This document shows, piece by piece, positions 21,538-31,369 of a stretch of DNA of 64,000 nucleotides. Source of the DNA: Antedon mediterranea (lineage: Eukaryota; Echinodermata; Crinoidea; Comatulida; Antedonidae). Every line of letters begins with the position of its first letter. The stretch's first letter is position 1. Location of the stretch: positions 11,940,922 through 12,004,921 of the forward strand of contig NC_092678.1 of NCBI RefSeq assembly GCF_964355755.1. The letters run 5' to 3'. Position numbers and translations under genes: made by a program. A model generated the notes under the pieces. The model saw only the letters and a program-made list of their open reading frames with translations, did not search any database and was not told where the DNA came from.

Positions 21538-23150
21538 ATGAACATCACAAATGAGAAGACAACTGTAGTTACAGATGAAAACACTGATAATCAAATCTGC
21601 AAATCAATATACAAACGGTCAAAAATCTAATACAACTAATAATGGTATTTCAAAAAATGAATTGTGTGAGTTTGGAATAGAAATGGAAATAAATGATGGT
21701 ATAATAGCACGAGGCAGTTATCATCAAGGTGATTTCAGATTTAGAGAACTTGCAGGTAAACAATGTGTATCTAATGCTCTTTTAGCTATACTTTACTGCA
21801 AAATAAAAAATGGAAATGAATTCCAAACTTGTGATCTCGATGAAATGTTATTACTTGGCAGTGAATTGTATAATTACTTTATACAAAAAGATTCATTAAT
21901 GAATGAAGAATTGTTAATGGTGTCAGAACTACCAAAAGAACTTCATATTCTAAATAACTCATTTGAAATGATTTACAGTGACGGACTTTATGGCACATTA
22001 GAAGGAAGATGCATTGTTGTATGGAGCAAAGTCATTACGACAAACCTTAGAATATGATTTATACAAATATGATGCATGTTTTATGACTTTTTATGGTTGT
22101 ACTTTTGCTACAATTAAACGTCCTACTGGGTACTCAGTTTGAATTAACAGGAATTATTGTATCTACAAACAGCAACAAAGATGAAAATAATGAAAATGAT
22201 GTACATGCGTCACAAGCAACAAACAACTCTCAACAAAACACAGGTGTTGATAATTTATTTGATGATATTGTCATTGAAATTGAAAGCCATATTGACAAAA
22301 ATGAATCATGTGAGGCTAACAAAGATTCAAATGCACATACATTAGATGAGAGTAAAATTATATGTGATGATATTAGTGATATTGAAAGCCATATTGATGA
22401 AAGTGAATCATATGAATCTAACAACGGTTCAAATGCTCCTACATTTGATGAAAGTGAAATTATATGTGATGATATTAGTGATATTGAAAGCCATATTGAT
22501 GAAAGTGAATTATTTGAAGCTAACAACGGTTCAAATGCTCCTACATTAGATGAGAATGAAATTATATACGTTTCAACTGAAGTAATAACAGAGAAAACTG
22601 ATAAGTATTTTAAATACCTACCATTACAAGTAAATTCTAAAGAATTGTTGTGTCATAAATTAGGTATTGATTATAAAGGTTCAAATTATAATACACCATT
22701 TGAATATAACAATGAATATAAAAATATTATAAAACCTACTACTACTAAGAAAATAACTGGTGATGGAAATTGTTTCTACATGACAATTGCATATTTAGTT
22801 AGTGGGACTGAAAGAAATCATTCCATGTTCAGAAAAGCAAATGTAAAACACATGTTGGAAAATGATGATCGATTCAAATGTACATTGGACACAGAGAGAT
22901 ATAAAAGTGTAAAACAGTATGTAGTTACGAATAAAATAATGAATTCTGGTACATGGGCTTGTGACACTGATATAGTTTCAATGGCAAACATGTTGGACCT
23001 TGACATATATGCATACAATGACCAAACAAAACAATGGCAAATATTTTCTGCAAGAAAGCCAGGCTACTATAACAAAATTACTACGGAAAGAGGTATATAT
23101 ATACTGTATACTGAAGGTAATCATTTTGAGGCAATAAATGCATGCCTGGT
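21538..23150 (+). pseudogene. Helitron-associated ORF with two cysteine-protease-like domains
   Basis: Starting at the ATG at 21538 and following frameshifts near 21590 and 22010, the frame encodes three parts. First, a domain with FRELAGKQCVSNALLAI (Cys at 21764-21766) followed by LP...FEMIYSDGLYG, resembling the USP-like papain fold of peptidase family C76; this resemblance is from memory and modest. Second, an acidic linker made of 34-residue repeats. Third, a convincing OTU deubiquitinase domain: GDGNCFYMTIAYLVSG (Cys at 22771-22773) to the catalytic His in GNHFEAI (23121-23123). OTU domains are known in large Helitron/Helentron polyproteins. The frame is cut by a piggyBac fragment immediately after the OTU histidine. 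Confidence 0.68.
22266..22560 (+). repeat. 102-bp coding repeat (34-residue acidic units)
   Basis: Copies start at 22348, 22450 and (partial) 22552, with a more diverged partial copy before 22348. Each full unit encodes DDISDIESHIDES followed by NNGSNAPT. The repeats stay in frame with no stop, so they expanded while the ORF was under coding constraint or very recently. Confidence 0.9.
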
Positions 23151-23159
23151 ACAATACGA

Positions 23160-23760
23160 ACGCAGTTGAGATGAAGAAGTTCCTTGCTCTAATGATTCAA
23201 CTTGGTCCAAATAATAAACCAACATTGGAGCACTACTGGAGCTCTAATGTCTTGTACAAGAACACATTATTCGGCGGTGTTATGTCCCGTAACCGTTTTC
23301 AACTAATGTTACGATTCTGGCACTTCGTTGATAATGAAGCACATCATGATGATAGATTATACAAGCTACGACCTCTTGTGGATCATTTCAATGACACGAT
23401 GAAGAACATTTATTATCCAACAAAGAAATTGTGCATTGACGAATCAATGGTACTTTGGCGTGGCAGGCTACTATTTCGACAGTACATAAAGAATAAACGC
23501 CACAAGTATGGGGTGAAATTTTATGAACTATGTGAATCGCGAGGTATGATCATAAAAATCGCTATATACACTGGAGCTGGGTTTATTGAAGATAATGAAG
23601 GCCTAGGACTGACTGCAGCTATAGTTTTAGAACTTATGAAAGATTACCTGGACAAAGGCCATGTTTTGTATACGGACAATTATTATAATTCTGTAGGGCT
23701 GACAAAACACCTAACCCAGCATTCTACGTGCCTTTTTAGCAGAGATATACCTGACAAGTG
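23160..23760 (+). pseudogene. piggyBac transposase fragment
   Basis: The fragment runs from EMKKFLALMIQLG through YWSSNVLY, MSRNRFQLMLRFWHFVDN, PTKKLCIDESMVLWRGR (first catalytic Asp, GAC at 23438-23440), KYGVKFYELCESRG and LDKGHVLYTDNYYNSVGL (second catalytic Asp at 23675-23677), then stops. The third Asp and the C-terminal Cys-rich ring are missing. It is uninterrupted for about 200 codons, so it is younger than the Helitron it sits in. No TTAA target duplication or terminal repeats are visible, so both ends are truncated. Confidence 0.88.
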
Positions 23761-23772
23761 AAAATTTGAGGT

Positions 23773-23799
23773 CCGCCATTTTGAAATCCAAAATGGCGG
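23773..23799. repeat. 11-bp perfect hairpin CCGCCATTTTG/CAAAATGGCGG
   Basis: Arms 23773-23783 and 23789-23799 are perfect complements around a 5-base loop. It lies between the truncated piggyBac frame and the resumption of the Helitron, possibly in piggyBac 3' flanking DNA. Confidence 0.9.
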
Positions 23800-23904
23800 C
23801 TTTCCCCTGACCAAATTTTGTGCAACCCTTCCATTTCATATTTTTGACACCCTAATGAATAACTGTGCAAAGTTTCAAAATGTTATCACAATTTGAAGGA
23901 TTTG

Positions 23905-24530
23905 CCTAAAATATGCTCCTTAACATGCCTACTAATAATAAATTGTGTCACGTTGACAACAGATTTGCTAAAAATACAGAGTACATTTTTTTTGCACAAT
24001 GCCTTTATGAAATTCAACAAGTATTGTCAAGTGTTTCTATTGCACTCAGAAAAAGTTCAGGTAAGAAAGATGATTTCTCTTCAGTAAAAGCATCAGATTT
24101 CAAAAGAGCATCTAAAGTTCAAGAAATTTTAAAATGTGATAGGGGTTATAAATTTCTAAAACAAATCAGAGGAACATGTCCATACTGGCAATCTACACAA
24201 AAAGATGTACTAGCAATGGTTAGACAGCTTGGTAAACCAACATGGTTCGCATCATTTTAATCAGCAGATATGAGATGGCCAGAAGTAATGAAAACATTGT
24301 TGCTTGAAACAGGTGACAAAAGAAATATCAATGAATTAGAATGGGCAGACAAATGCAATCTTTTGAAATCAAATCCTGTTACAGTTGCACGAATGTCATC
24401 GATTATTTTTACCGTGTTGAATATCAAGCCAGAGGCTCACCACATATTCATATGATTTTATGGGTTGAAAATGCACCTCAATTAGGAATTGCCGAAAATG
24501 AAGGAAATAAATCACTGGAAATGAAATGAA
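23905..24530 (+). pseudogene. Helitron Rep (HUH endonuclease) domain
   Basis: The frame encodes the Helitron_like_N region: NRFAKNTEYIFFAQCLYEIQQV, SSVKASDFKRASKVQ, YKFLKQIRGTCPYWQSTQKD, AMVRQLGKPTWFASFS and ADMRWPEVM, then [15 protein letters not shown]. After a frameshift near 24400 comes [20 protein letters not shown] with the two metal-binding histidines at 24443-24445 and 24449-24451. This is the rolling-circle nickase that cuts and joins DNA via a tyrosine. The frame has a stop near 24260 and is interrupted after 24530 by a LINE piece. It is on the same strand as the OTU ORF and clearly from the same element. Confidence 0.88.
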
Positions 24531-24967
24531 ATGTTTATGATACGTAAGTTGAGAGAAGCAGGTTTTAATAGTAATGAACTTATTTCTGTTTATATAGGTT
24601 ATCTGAGACCGGTGCTTGAGTATGCAGCCCCTTTGTGGCATGCAGGTCTTAAGCAGGGACAGGTGAATAAGATTCAGAAGCGTGTCTGCAAGATTGTGTT
24701 GGGCAATGAGTATACAACATACTCGGATTCTCTTGCCATTTTAAATCTTCAACCACTCCACACAAGAACTTTTTTATTTTTTTTTTTGCTTGTATTATTT
24801 GAGGTAACTGCAGCCTAATTTATTCTTTTTTATATATGTATGTATTGTTGATAGTGATTATAGTTTAAATAGTTTTTATAATGTAATACATATGCAATTC
24901 AGCCATGTGCTGCCATGTATGTAATTTGTATGTGAATTTTGAATAAAATATACCGATATATGAAAAG
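24531..24967 (+). mobile_element. LINE 3' fragment inside the Helitron Rep
   Basis: About 95 codons encode the distal part of a LINE ORF2: FMIRKLREAGFNSNELISVY, then YLRPVLEYAAPLWHAGL, KIQKRVCKIVLG and a frame end near 24818. A non-coding tail follows with TGAATAAA-type words. The Helitron coding sequence stops just before it and resumes at about 24968. A clean target duplication was not identified. The frame is short but undamaged. Confidence 0.75.
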
Positions 24968-25713
24968 GTAACAGAGTTCATTGACCAATACGTTTCTTGT
25001 AGAATTCCATCATTAGATGAAGATAAGGAACTTCATGAAATTGTTTCTGGTGTTCAAACACATTGTAAACGACATTCAAAGTCATGTAAGAAAAAAGGTA
25101 CAACATGTAGATTTAATTTTCCCAAACCACCATCTGAACGAACATTTGTTATACAACGTAAAATCCCTGATGATGATAACAATGATACTGATATAAATGA
25201 TACCGATGGAAATTAAAATGCTGAGAATGATGCTATAAAATCAGCCAAAGATTTATTAAACAGTGTAAAAAGTGCACTTATTGGAGAGACAAGCTATGAT
25301 GACACGAAACAATTATTTGAATATTTGAATATCACACATATAACAAAGATGTTTTTGCATGGAATAAACAAATGTTGCACAAACAATGCACAGATATAAT
25401 ATGTATTGAAGCAGAAGATACAGCAATGAATTCAAGAAAGAAAAACACAATTCGTGACAAACCAATAAAGAAGTCTAATCAATGTTCACTTCCAAGTTAC
25501 TTATGGGTTGCACCTAATGCCAGAGTAATGTTAATTAAAAATGTTGATGTAAGTAAGGGAATGACAAATGGATGTATGGGAAATGTTACAGAAATAACTC
25601 AACCTGATGAACATTCTAAACCAACATCAATCAAAATTAAATTTGATAACTGTAGTGTCGTACAGTTTATAAATGGGTTATTTAGTAAACACATCCTGGC
25701 AACGCCAAACTCG
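24968..25713 (+). pseudogene. Helitron Rep distal part and PIF1-like helicase C-terminus
   Basis: After the LINE insertion the Rep region continues ([44 protein letters not shown] at about 24968-25150). At about 25350 it jumps to the end of a PIF1-type superfamily 1 helicase (YLWVAPNARVMLIKNVDVSKGMTNGCMGNV, 25498-25590). The Walker A and B part of the helicase is absent, so roughly a kilobase was deleted. The helicase frame stops at 25764 but its last codons lie within an LTR, so the element breaks at about 25713. Confidence 0.82.
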
Positions 25714-25832
25714 TGTAGAATACGCATGCGTGCAGGACACGCAGTAGTACCAAACAGGATATAATAAAAAGATAGAACTGCATTTATAGTGTCTACCGAA
25801 TCGTCATTAAAGTCATCGTAAACAATATTACA
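25714..25832 (+). mobile_element. Short LTR of a Ty3/gypsy (Mag-like) element
   Basis: The segment starts TGTAGAATACGCATGCG and ends ATATTACA, the TG...CA borders expected of an LTR. It is followed after one base by TGGCGACGAGTAGG, which has the form of a primer-binding site, and 25 bp later by a gag ATG. Only one LTR is present because the element is cut at 26350. The 5' side abuts the deleted Helitron helicase. Confidence 0.65.
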
Positions 25833-25858
25833 CTGGCGACGAGTAGGATCAAGTAAAA

Positions 25859-26350
25859 ATGGAATCCACACTGGCAAACTTCCCGAACTTCAAAATACGA
25901 AATTCCGGCGACGATGCGCAAGAATTCGAAAAATACGCAGGCCGACTCGAAAATTTTTTCACGGCTATAAACATCTGGGACGACAAGAGGAAGAGAGCGC
26001 TGTTGCTTCACTATGCAGGTGAGAAGGTATACGATATTTTTGGAGCTTTGCAAAATACAGGCAATACTTATGATGAGGCCAAACTAGCAATGAAAAACTA
26101 CTTTGAGCCCAAGAAGAATATTCCATTCGCCATCTACACCTTCCGTCAGTTAAGCCAAAATGCCAGCGAGTCGATTGACGACTACGTCACACGCTTACGT
26201 CAGGCTGCTAGGACATGCTCGTTTGCAGAAGTTGATGTTGAAATAAAAATGCAAATAATATCTCACTGTTGCTCGCCAAAGCTTAGACGTGCGGCTCTAC
26301 GAGATCCTACGCTAACGCTAGACAAGATCTTGGAGTACGTATCCCATCTA
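25859..26350 (+). CDS. Ty3/gypsy gag (capsid) fragment
   Basis: The ORF starts at an ATG 27 bp after the presumed LTR and encodes a retrotransposon capsid: FKIRNSGDDAQEFEKYAGRL, DKRKRALLLHYAGEKVYDIF, YFEPKKNIPFAIYTFRQLSQ, ESIDDYVTRLRQAARTCSF and DPTLTLDKILEYV. This is the usual gag core of Mag-type gypsy elements, which assembles the intracellular particle. It is free of stops for 163 codons. At about 26350 it is abruptly replaced by another sequence, so the nucleocapsid and pol are missing. Confidence 0.85.
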
Positions 26351-27671
26351 GAAGTTCTGTGGAGATGATGGCCAGAGAACTTGGTGCGATAGCAGAGCTA
26401 CAGGCAGCAGAAGTTATCCTTAGCAACAAAGACACCACTGTGGGATTCGATGCCACAACTCAAAAGAGGGCACACACATCAATGAAATTCATTTTACCAC
26501 CACAAGTCAATGTGTATCAGCTGGTATAGAGGAACTTGCCGGTGGTACTGCAGAAGACTATGCATATCAAATTTGTCAAACTGCAGTTGATAATATGGCC
26601 GAGACTTACTGCTATTTTAGTGAAGGCTCAAGTTATCAGGAGACGAGGGCTGCTATTATTGATAACATAACAAATTCCATGAGTGTGCGGCTAATCATGC
26701 AGCAAGTGGGGTAAAACACTTAACGAACTAAATTGTCACCTCCACCCATTGGACTATATAGTTTCAGCGACAAGGAGTGCCCTCAAAGAATTAGAACAAT
26801 CAAAAGGACATCTGTTTGGGAATGATTGTACAGCTGTCAATATCATTGTTCAGATGAGCAAACATTCACCACTTTCTTGGACAGAAACAATGTTGCTAGA
26901 AACATCCTCCCAAGATATAGAGGCAATCGCCTACACATACTTTTTCATAATGCTGGTATTCTCATCCAGCTTCATAAACTATTCACAGAAATGTTGAGAA
27001 CCGGTTCATCTCTAGGTGGACTACGAGCTTCACTATTGAAAGATTTTGAGAGCACTACAGCAATTGCTGAGCTTCAAGTGTTGGGCCTTGTTGGAAAACA
27101 ACTGACGGGGCCGTGGATGAGGAAGTTTTATACTTCAGCGGAAGATGAAATAAATCATGTTGATGGAATCAATGTCGTCAAACAAGTAATAACTTCTTTA
27201 AAGGACATGGTTAAAGATCCCTCTGCGATGTTGCAATCCCCAAAAGACTTTTTTGGAGATAATCTTGTAGTTGACACTTTAATACAATTGAGAGCGGTCA
27301 CAACAAATTCGGAACTTTTTATTCCAATGATGAAAACTTGTTTAGAAATTACAATACAAGTTTTAGAGCGACAATATTCAAAGTACTTTGAGCTTGATAT
27401 TACAGAGAAGTTGAGGGAAGAAGTAGCATCAGCCCGTTCACATAATATTGACTCGGAGGAGATTATGGGGATGTTTAGCGCAGCCCAAAAGAAAGCACCT
27501 AATGCCACACTATGCTATCAGAGTTGCAAGATGCGTTCGTCAAAGAATAAGACTGTCGAATATATTGATGCGCTTGATGAACAACGAAGAGAGGCCACAT
27601 TAAAAACTGCTGTTAAGTTGGGGCGAAAACAAAAGCAGATGTTAGTGTCTCCTGTTACCTCCGACTGCTGA
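26350..27671 (+). pseudogene. Transposase-like protein, N-terminal and central part
   Basis: With frameshifts near 26525, 26710 and 26830 the segment reads SSVEMMARELGAIAELQAAE, TTVGFDATT, IEELAGGTAEDYAYQIC, RYRGNRLHILFHNAGILI, LRASLLKDFESTTAIAELQVLGL and TGPWMRKFYTSAEDEI. It belongs to a large multicopy family of animal proteins with the look of a DDE-type transposase; I cannot name the family with confidence. It starts exactly where the gag is lost and has its C-terminal part at about 28750-29158. The last 281 codons (26826-27671) are uninterrupted. Confidence 0.6.
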
Positions 27672-28012
27672 TTCAGTATTGTCTGACGCATTTCACTTAT
27701 CTGTTTATTCAGAAGAGATTCATCTGTTGTCTTGGAGGATATGCTGTCGCTCTCTGCAGACTCTTTCATTTCATCTTTCTCCTGCTTTAAATGTTCCTTC
27801 AAGGATGCAATTAAGGTATTCAAACTTTGAATCGTTTCATCCCGCTCCTTTACTTTACATTCTTCAGCATGTAAGAGTAGACTAGACACCAATTCATCAT
27901 CATCTTCCGTTTCCACTCGTGCTCGTTTGCGATTCTTCTTCACAGACTGTGTGTAGAATATCTGGGCTTGATGTAGTTTACGAACAATGAGGGCACCAAC
28001 ACAACGACGCAA
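27662..28012 (-). pseudogene. Minus-strand coiled-coil segment 1
   Basis: Read on the minus strand, the region encodes charged heptad-rich sequence (KVKERDETIQSLNTLIASLK, LNKQISEMRQTILNQQSE) preceded by a basic RKRARVE word. It ends at CGGAG|GTAACA, a plausible splice donor next to 27662. It lies back to back with the plus-strand transposase-like frame. It may be an exon of a coiled-coil gene, or an inverted piece of a mobile element. No family recognised. Confidence 0.45.
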
Positions 28013-28134
28013 ACTATGTAAAATTCAGTACCTTTATTCTCTGACTCTGAAAATAGTCTGGTGACTAGAAAATACAAATAATAATCACTTAATATCGTTT
28101 AACAAGTCTCAAATAAACCGAACAATTTGAATAA

Positions 28135-28369
28135 ATGGTCAACTATTTTCTCTTAATAGCACTTTAACACAGGAATACAACTCTCCTAGTTATAATAGGA
28201 CACATGGTCAACTACTTTCTCTTAATAGCACTTTAACACAGGAATACAACTCTCCTAGTTACAATAGGACAAATGGTAAACTATTTTCTCTTAAAAGCAC
28301 TTTAACACAGGAATACAACTCTCCTAATTTCAATAGGACAAATGGTCAACTATTTTCTCTTAATAGCAC
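28135..28369. repeat. 69-bp tandem repeat, 3.4 copies
   Basis: Units start with ATGGTCAACTATTTTCTCTT at 28135, 28204, 28273 and 28342 and contain AGCACTTTAACACAGGAATA. Copies are about 93-97 percent alike. The repeat lies between the two minus-strand coiled-coil segments. Confidence 0.93.
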
Positions 28370-28477
28370 ATATATTCATTACACTTGTTTATATTGGAAA
28401 ATAAAAACTGAAACTGAAAAAAAAAACTGAAACTGAAACTGTGCTTATAGATTCCTTGAGCTTTTGAATATCGGTTT

Positions 28478-28770
28478 TTAAATTTTCAATTTCTGAATCT
28501 CGTTCTTGAAGACATTAGTGATTTTCAAAGTTTCCTTCAACTCTTGCATCTCTTGTTGCATGCCTTTAATTGTACCAACACGCTCTTGCAGCTTTTCATT
28601 TGTTGTTTCCAACATTGCTTTACAGTCCTTAACTTGCTCGAAATCCTTTATGGCTTGGTTCTGACCATCCATTGTATTAAAATCCTCTGCAATCTTAGCC
28701 TTCAATTTCTCAATCTCCTGCGTCTTTGCATGGAACTCTTCTGCTGCATCAATGAAGCAGAAAGATCTTT
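28478..28770 (-). pseudogene. Minus-strand coiled-coil segment 2
   Basis: On the minus strand this encodes EEFHAKTQEIEKLKAKIAED, KAMLETTNEKLQERV and QQEMQELKETLKI, a clear heptad coiled coil like that of 27662-28012. A possible acceptor (TTGATGCAG) precedes it near 28770. Together the two segments look like two exons, or two pieces, of one coiled-coil protein embedded in inverted orientation inside the transposase-like gene. Confidence 0.45.
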
Positions 28771-29158
28771 GAGAAGAATTAGTGTTGAAAGACAAAAACA
28801 GAAGGAGCAGAAAAAGGATAAGGTTGATAGAAGGAAATTAGAGCGAGTACTTAAAAAATCAGGAGTGGAAGGTGCAAGGAAGGAATTTCCATCATTAAAT
28901 TTTTCGTACATTCAAATTGAAACGCTTACTGCTATCTTGCAAGGCAGGGTGATCGGAAAGACAATTTGTCATGTGTGGGAAGAAGATGATGGTCAGGTTA
29001 TGTACAATGGAATGATTAAAAAGTTCTATTCTAATAAAAAATATAAAGTCGCTTATTGGAATCAGGCAGAAGAACTTGACAATGCTACTGATTACAATGT
29101 TTCAATGTTTGAATTGGCCTCTGATCTGTTGCGAAATTATCTGGTTTTTGCCGATTAG
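28750..29158 (+). pseudogene. Transposase-like protein, C-terminal part
   Basis: The frame from about 28750 encodes a very basic helix (RRISVERQKQKEQKKDKVDR), KKSGVEGARKEFPSL, and a small beta-rich module (VIGKTICHVWEEDDGQVMYN...KYKVAYWNQAEE) that looks like a Tudor- or Spindlin-like barrel, ending at a stop at 29158. It carries on the C-terminal layout of the protein started at 26350. The gap between them (27672-28749) is filled with opposite-strand coiled-coil sequence. Confidence 0.55.
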
Positions 29159-29159
29159 T

Positions 29160-29698
29160 GGCAAATACTGTATAATAATCCTCTCACTGTGTAAATAATT
29201 GTAATAAAATCTGTAATTGTATATACAGTAGTGTAATTAATATAATAAATATGGGTATGAAGCGTCTCACATACACACAGAGCCAAGACATTTGTCTTGG
29301 ACTTGCACCGTGTGTGGGCCCTAACCTTACGGTTTTCATTATAATTATCATTTCATGCTGTCATTCTACTATCTTATTATCAAGTCCTTCCCTGGGTTTA
29401 TAGCCTCTCTACCCATCATGCATACAACCAATAATATCAATATGTACAGCATTTTTCCTGTACATGCCGTACAAATCTTTCTTTTTAACGACAGTGTTAT
29501 CTTTGAAATTAGTATTTTAGTGTAAATAAAACAGAAACTCTGATTATATTTATCTAGTTTAGATGTTATAGAATTGGTTGTTTTTTCTCAGTTCAGCCTT
29601 TTTCCTGAAATAAATAATAAAACTATATTATATTTACAGTATATTGTCTACTGTCTTTATTTTTGCATTTAATTTAATGTAGTGGTTTTTTAACGTTT
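29160..29698. other. AT-rich non-coding stretch
   Basis: No gene is seen. The first 100 bp may be the 3' tail of the transposase-like element (several AATAAA signals). Confidence 0.4.
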
Positions 29699-29803
29699 CC
29701 CGGGGGTGGGGGAGTCCCAGGGGTGGGGAGTCCCGGGGGTGGGGGAGTCCCGGGGGTGGGGAGTCCCGGGGGTGGGGAGTCCCAGGGGTGGGGGTAATGG
29801 GGA
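29699..29803. repeat. G-rich minisatellite with quadruplex potential
   Basis: Six units of the type GTCCCGGGGGTGGGGGA, 16-18 bp each, alternate long and short forms. Each unit carries two G-runs of four or more, so the plus strand could form stacked G-quadruplexes. It is far more GC-rich than its surroundings. Confidence 0.93.
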
Positions 29804-30087
29804 AAATTATTTAGTAAATTTGTATTGTTTTAATTAGATATTTTATTTATTAGGTGGTTCTTCTAGTGGAATTTCCTACCTATTATTTTCATGATTTATT
29901 TTTTTTTGTGGGGTAATTATGCATAGGCTTAATTATTCCTGTTATTGTTATTATTTTTAGAATGTCTCGATTTAGTGCATGCTATTTATTTAGCATAGAT
30001 TTCTTGTAAATTTTTTAGGGTACAGGCTAGGCCGGTACCTATATTTATTTTATTAATATTTATTGATTTTTGGTTAGAATATTATTT
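29804..30087. other. AT-rich gap before the gypsy pol
   Basis: No gene is seen. The gypsy pol at 30088 begins inside its RT, so its gag, protease and 5' LTR were lost here. Confidence 0.4.
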
Positions 30088-31320
30088 TTTATACGCCCCA
30101 GTTCTAGTCCGGAAAAGGGATGGAAATGTCAGATTTTGCATAGACTATAGGGCTTTAAATAACATCACGGTAAAGGATGTATATCCATTACCAATTTTAG
30201 AGGATTGCCTCGACACATTGTCGGGTAATCAATGGTTCTCTAAATTGGACGCCATTTCTGGTTATTGGCAAATAAACCTCAATGCCGACGATCGCAAAAA
30301 GACTGCTTTCGTCACCAAATATGGCCTGTTCGAGGTAAAAATGCCCTTTGGCCTATGTAATAGTCCGGCAACCTTCTCTAGGGTCATCAATATGGTTTTG
30401 CATGGTCTAAATTGGCAGACTGCTCTGGCTTTCCTCGATGACGTGGTAATCCTGGGCAAATCATTTGAAGACCACAGCAATAATCTAATCTAATCCGACA
30501 ATATAATCTGAAACTAAAACCAAAGAAATGTCTATTTTACCAGAGGAAAGTGGAATTTCTGGGCCGTATGGTCTCCCGCAACACTCTCGAGATGTCCGAT
30601 GCCGATATCGCTGCAGTGTGTGGGTGGCCTGATCTTAAGAACTACAAGGAGGCTCAACGCTTCCTTGGCCTAGCAAATTACCATAGGGCATTCATTCCCC
30701 ATTTTGCCGAATTAACAAGACCTCTTTATGCAGTTGCAAAAAAGGGGGAGTTCCGATGGGAAAAACCTCGAATAGATGCATTTCACTCAATTAAATCTAA
30801 ATTGACACAACCACCAGTTCTGTCACTTCCGAATCCTGATGACATCAGATCAGGCAATCGGGGGTGAATTGTCCCAATTACAGGGGGGGGTCAGGAGCGT
30901 GTGATTTCTTATGCTAGTTTAGCCCTAACATCAGAGCAGCAACGTTACTGTACCACCCGTAAAGAACTGTTGGCGATTGTGAAATTCACACGTCAATTTA
31001 GACACTACTTGCTGGGTAAACCATACCGTACCGTACCGACCACAGTAGCCTGACTTGGCTTCTGAGGTTCAAGGAACCCCAAGGGCAACTGGCCCGTTGG
31101 ATAGAAGAACTTAGCCAGTATGTAATGATAGTAGAACACCGCCCTGGTAACAAACATGTCAATGCCGATGCATTGTCACAGGCACCTGAAATGGCTAATC
31201 ATTACAAAAATGGGGTGAAATTATCTGATTTACCTTGCAAGGGGTGTAAGTACTGTTTACGTGCGCACCAGCAATGGGGGGGGGGGGGGGCGCGTTCATT
31301 GACCAGGTCGATGACGTCAT
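30088..31320 (+). pseudogene. Ty3/gypsy reverse transcriptase and RNase H
   Basis: RT motifs run in order: YAPVLVRKRDGNVRFCIDYR, YPLPILEDCLDTLSG, SKLDAISGYWQINL, FGLCNSPATFSRVI and the catalytic FLDD (30431-30442). After a frameshift near 30495 come LKPKKCLFYQ, VEFLGRMVS, RFLGLANYHRAFIPHFAE and RPLYAV. RNase H follows with QERVISYASLALTSEQQRY, CTTRKELLAIVKF, FRHYLLG and HRPGNKHVNADALS (31138-31180), with frameshifts near 30866 and 31030. A linker CKGCKYCLRAHQQW then leads to the inserted inverted-repeat element. It is a different gypsy lineage from the copy at 7551-9280. Confidence 0.88.
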
Positions 31321-31369
31321 TCCGCTGACGGGTGTGCATGCACATCAAAATCAACCTATCTCGCAGCCC

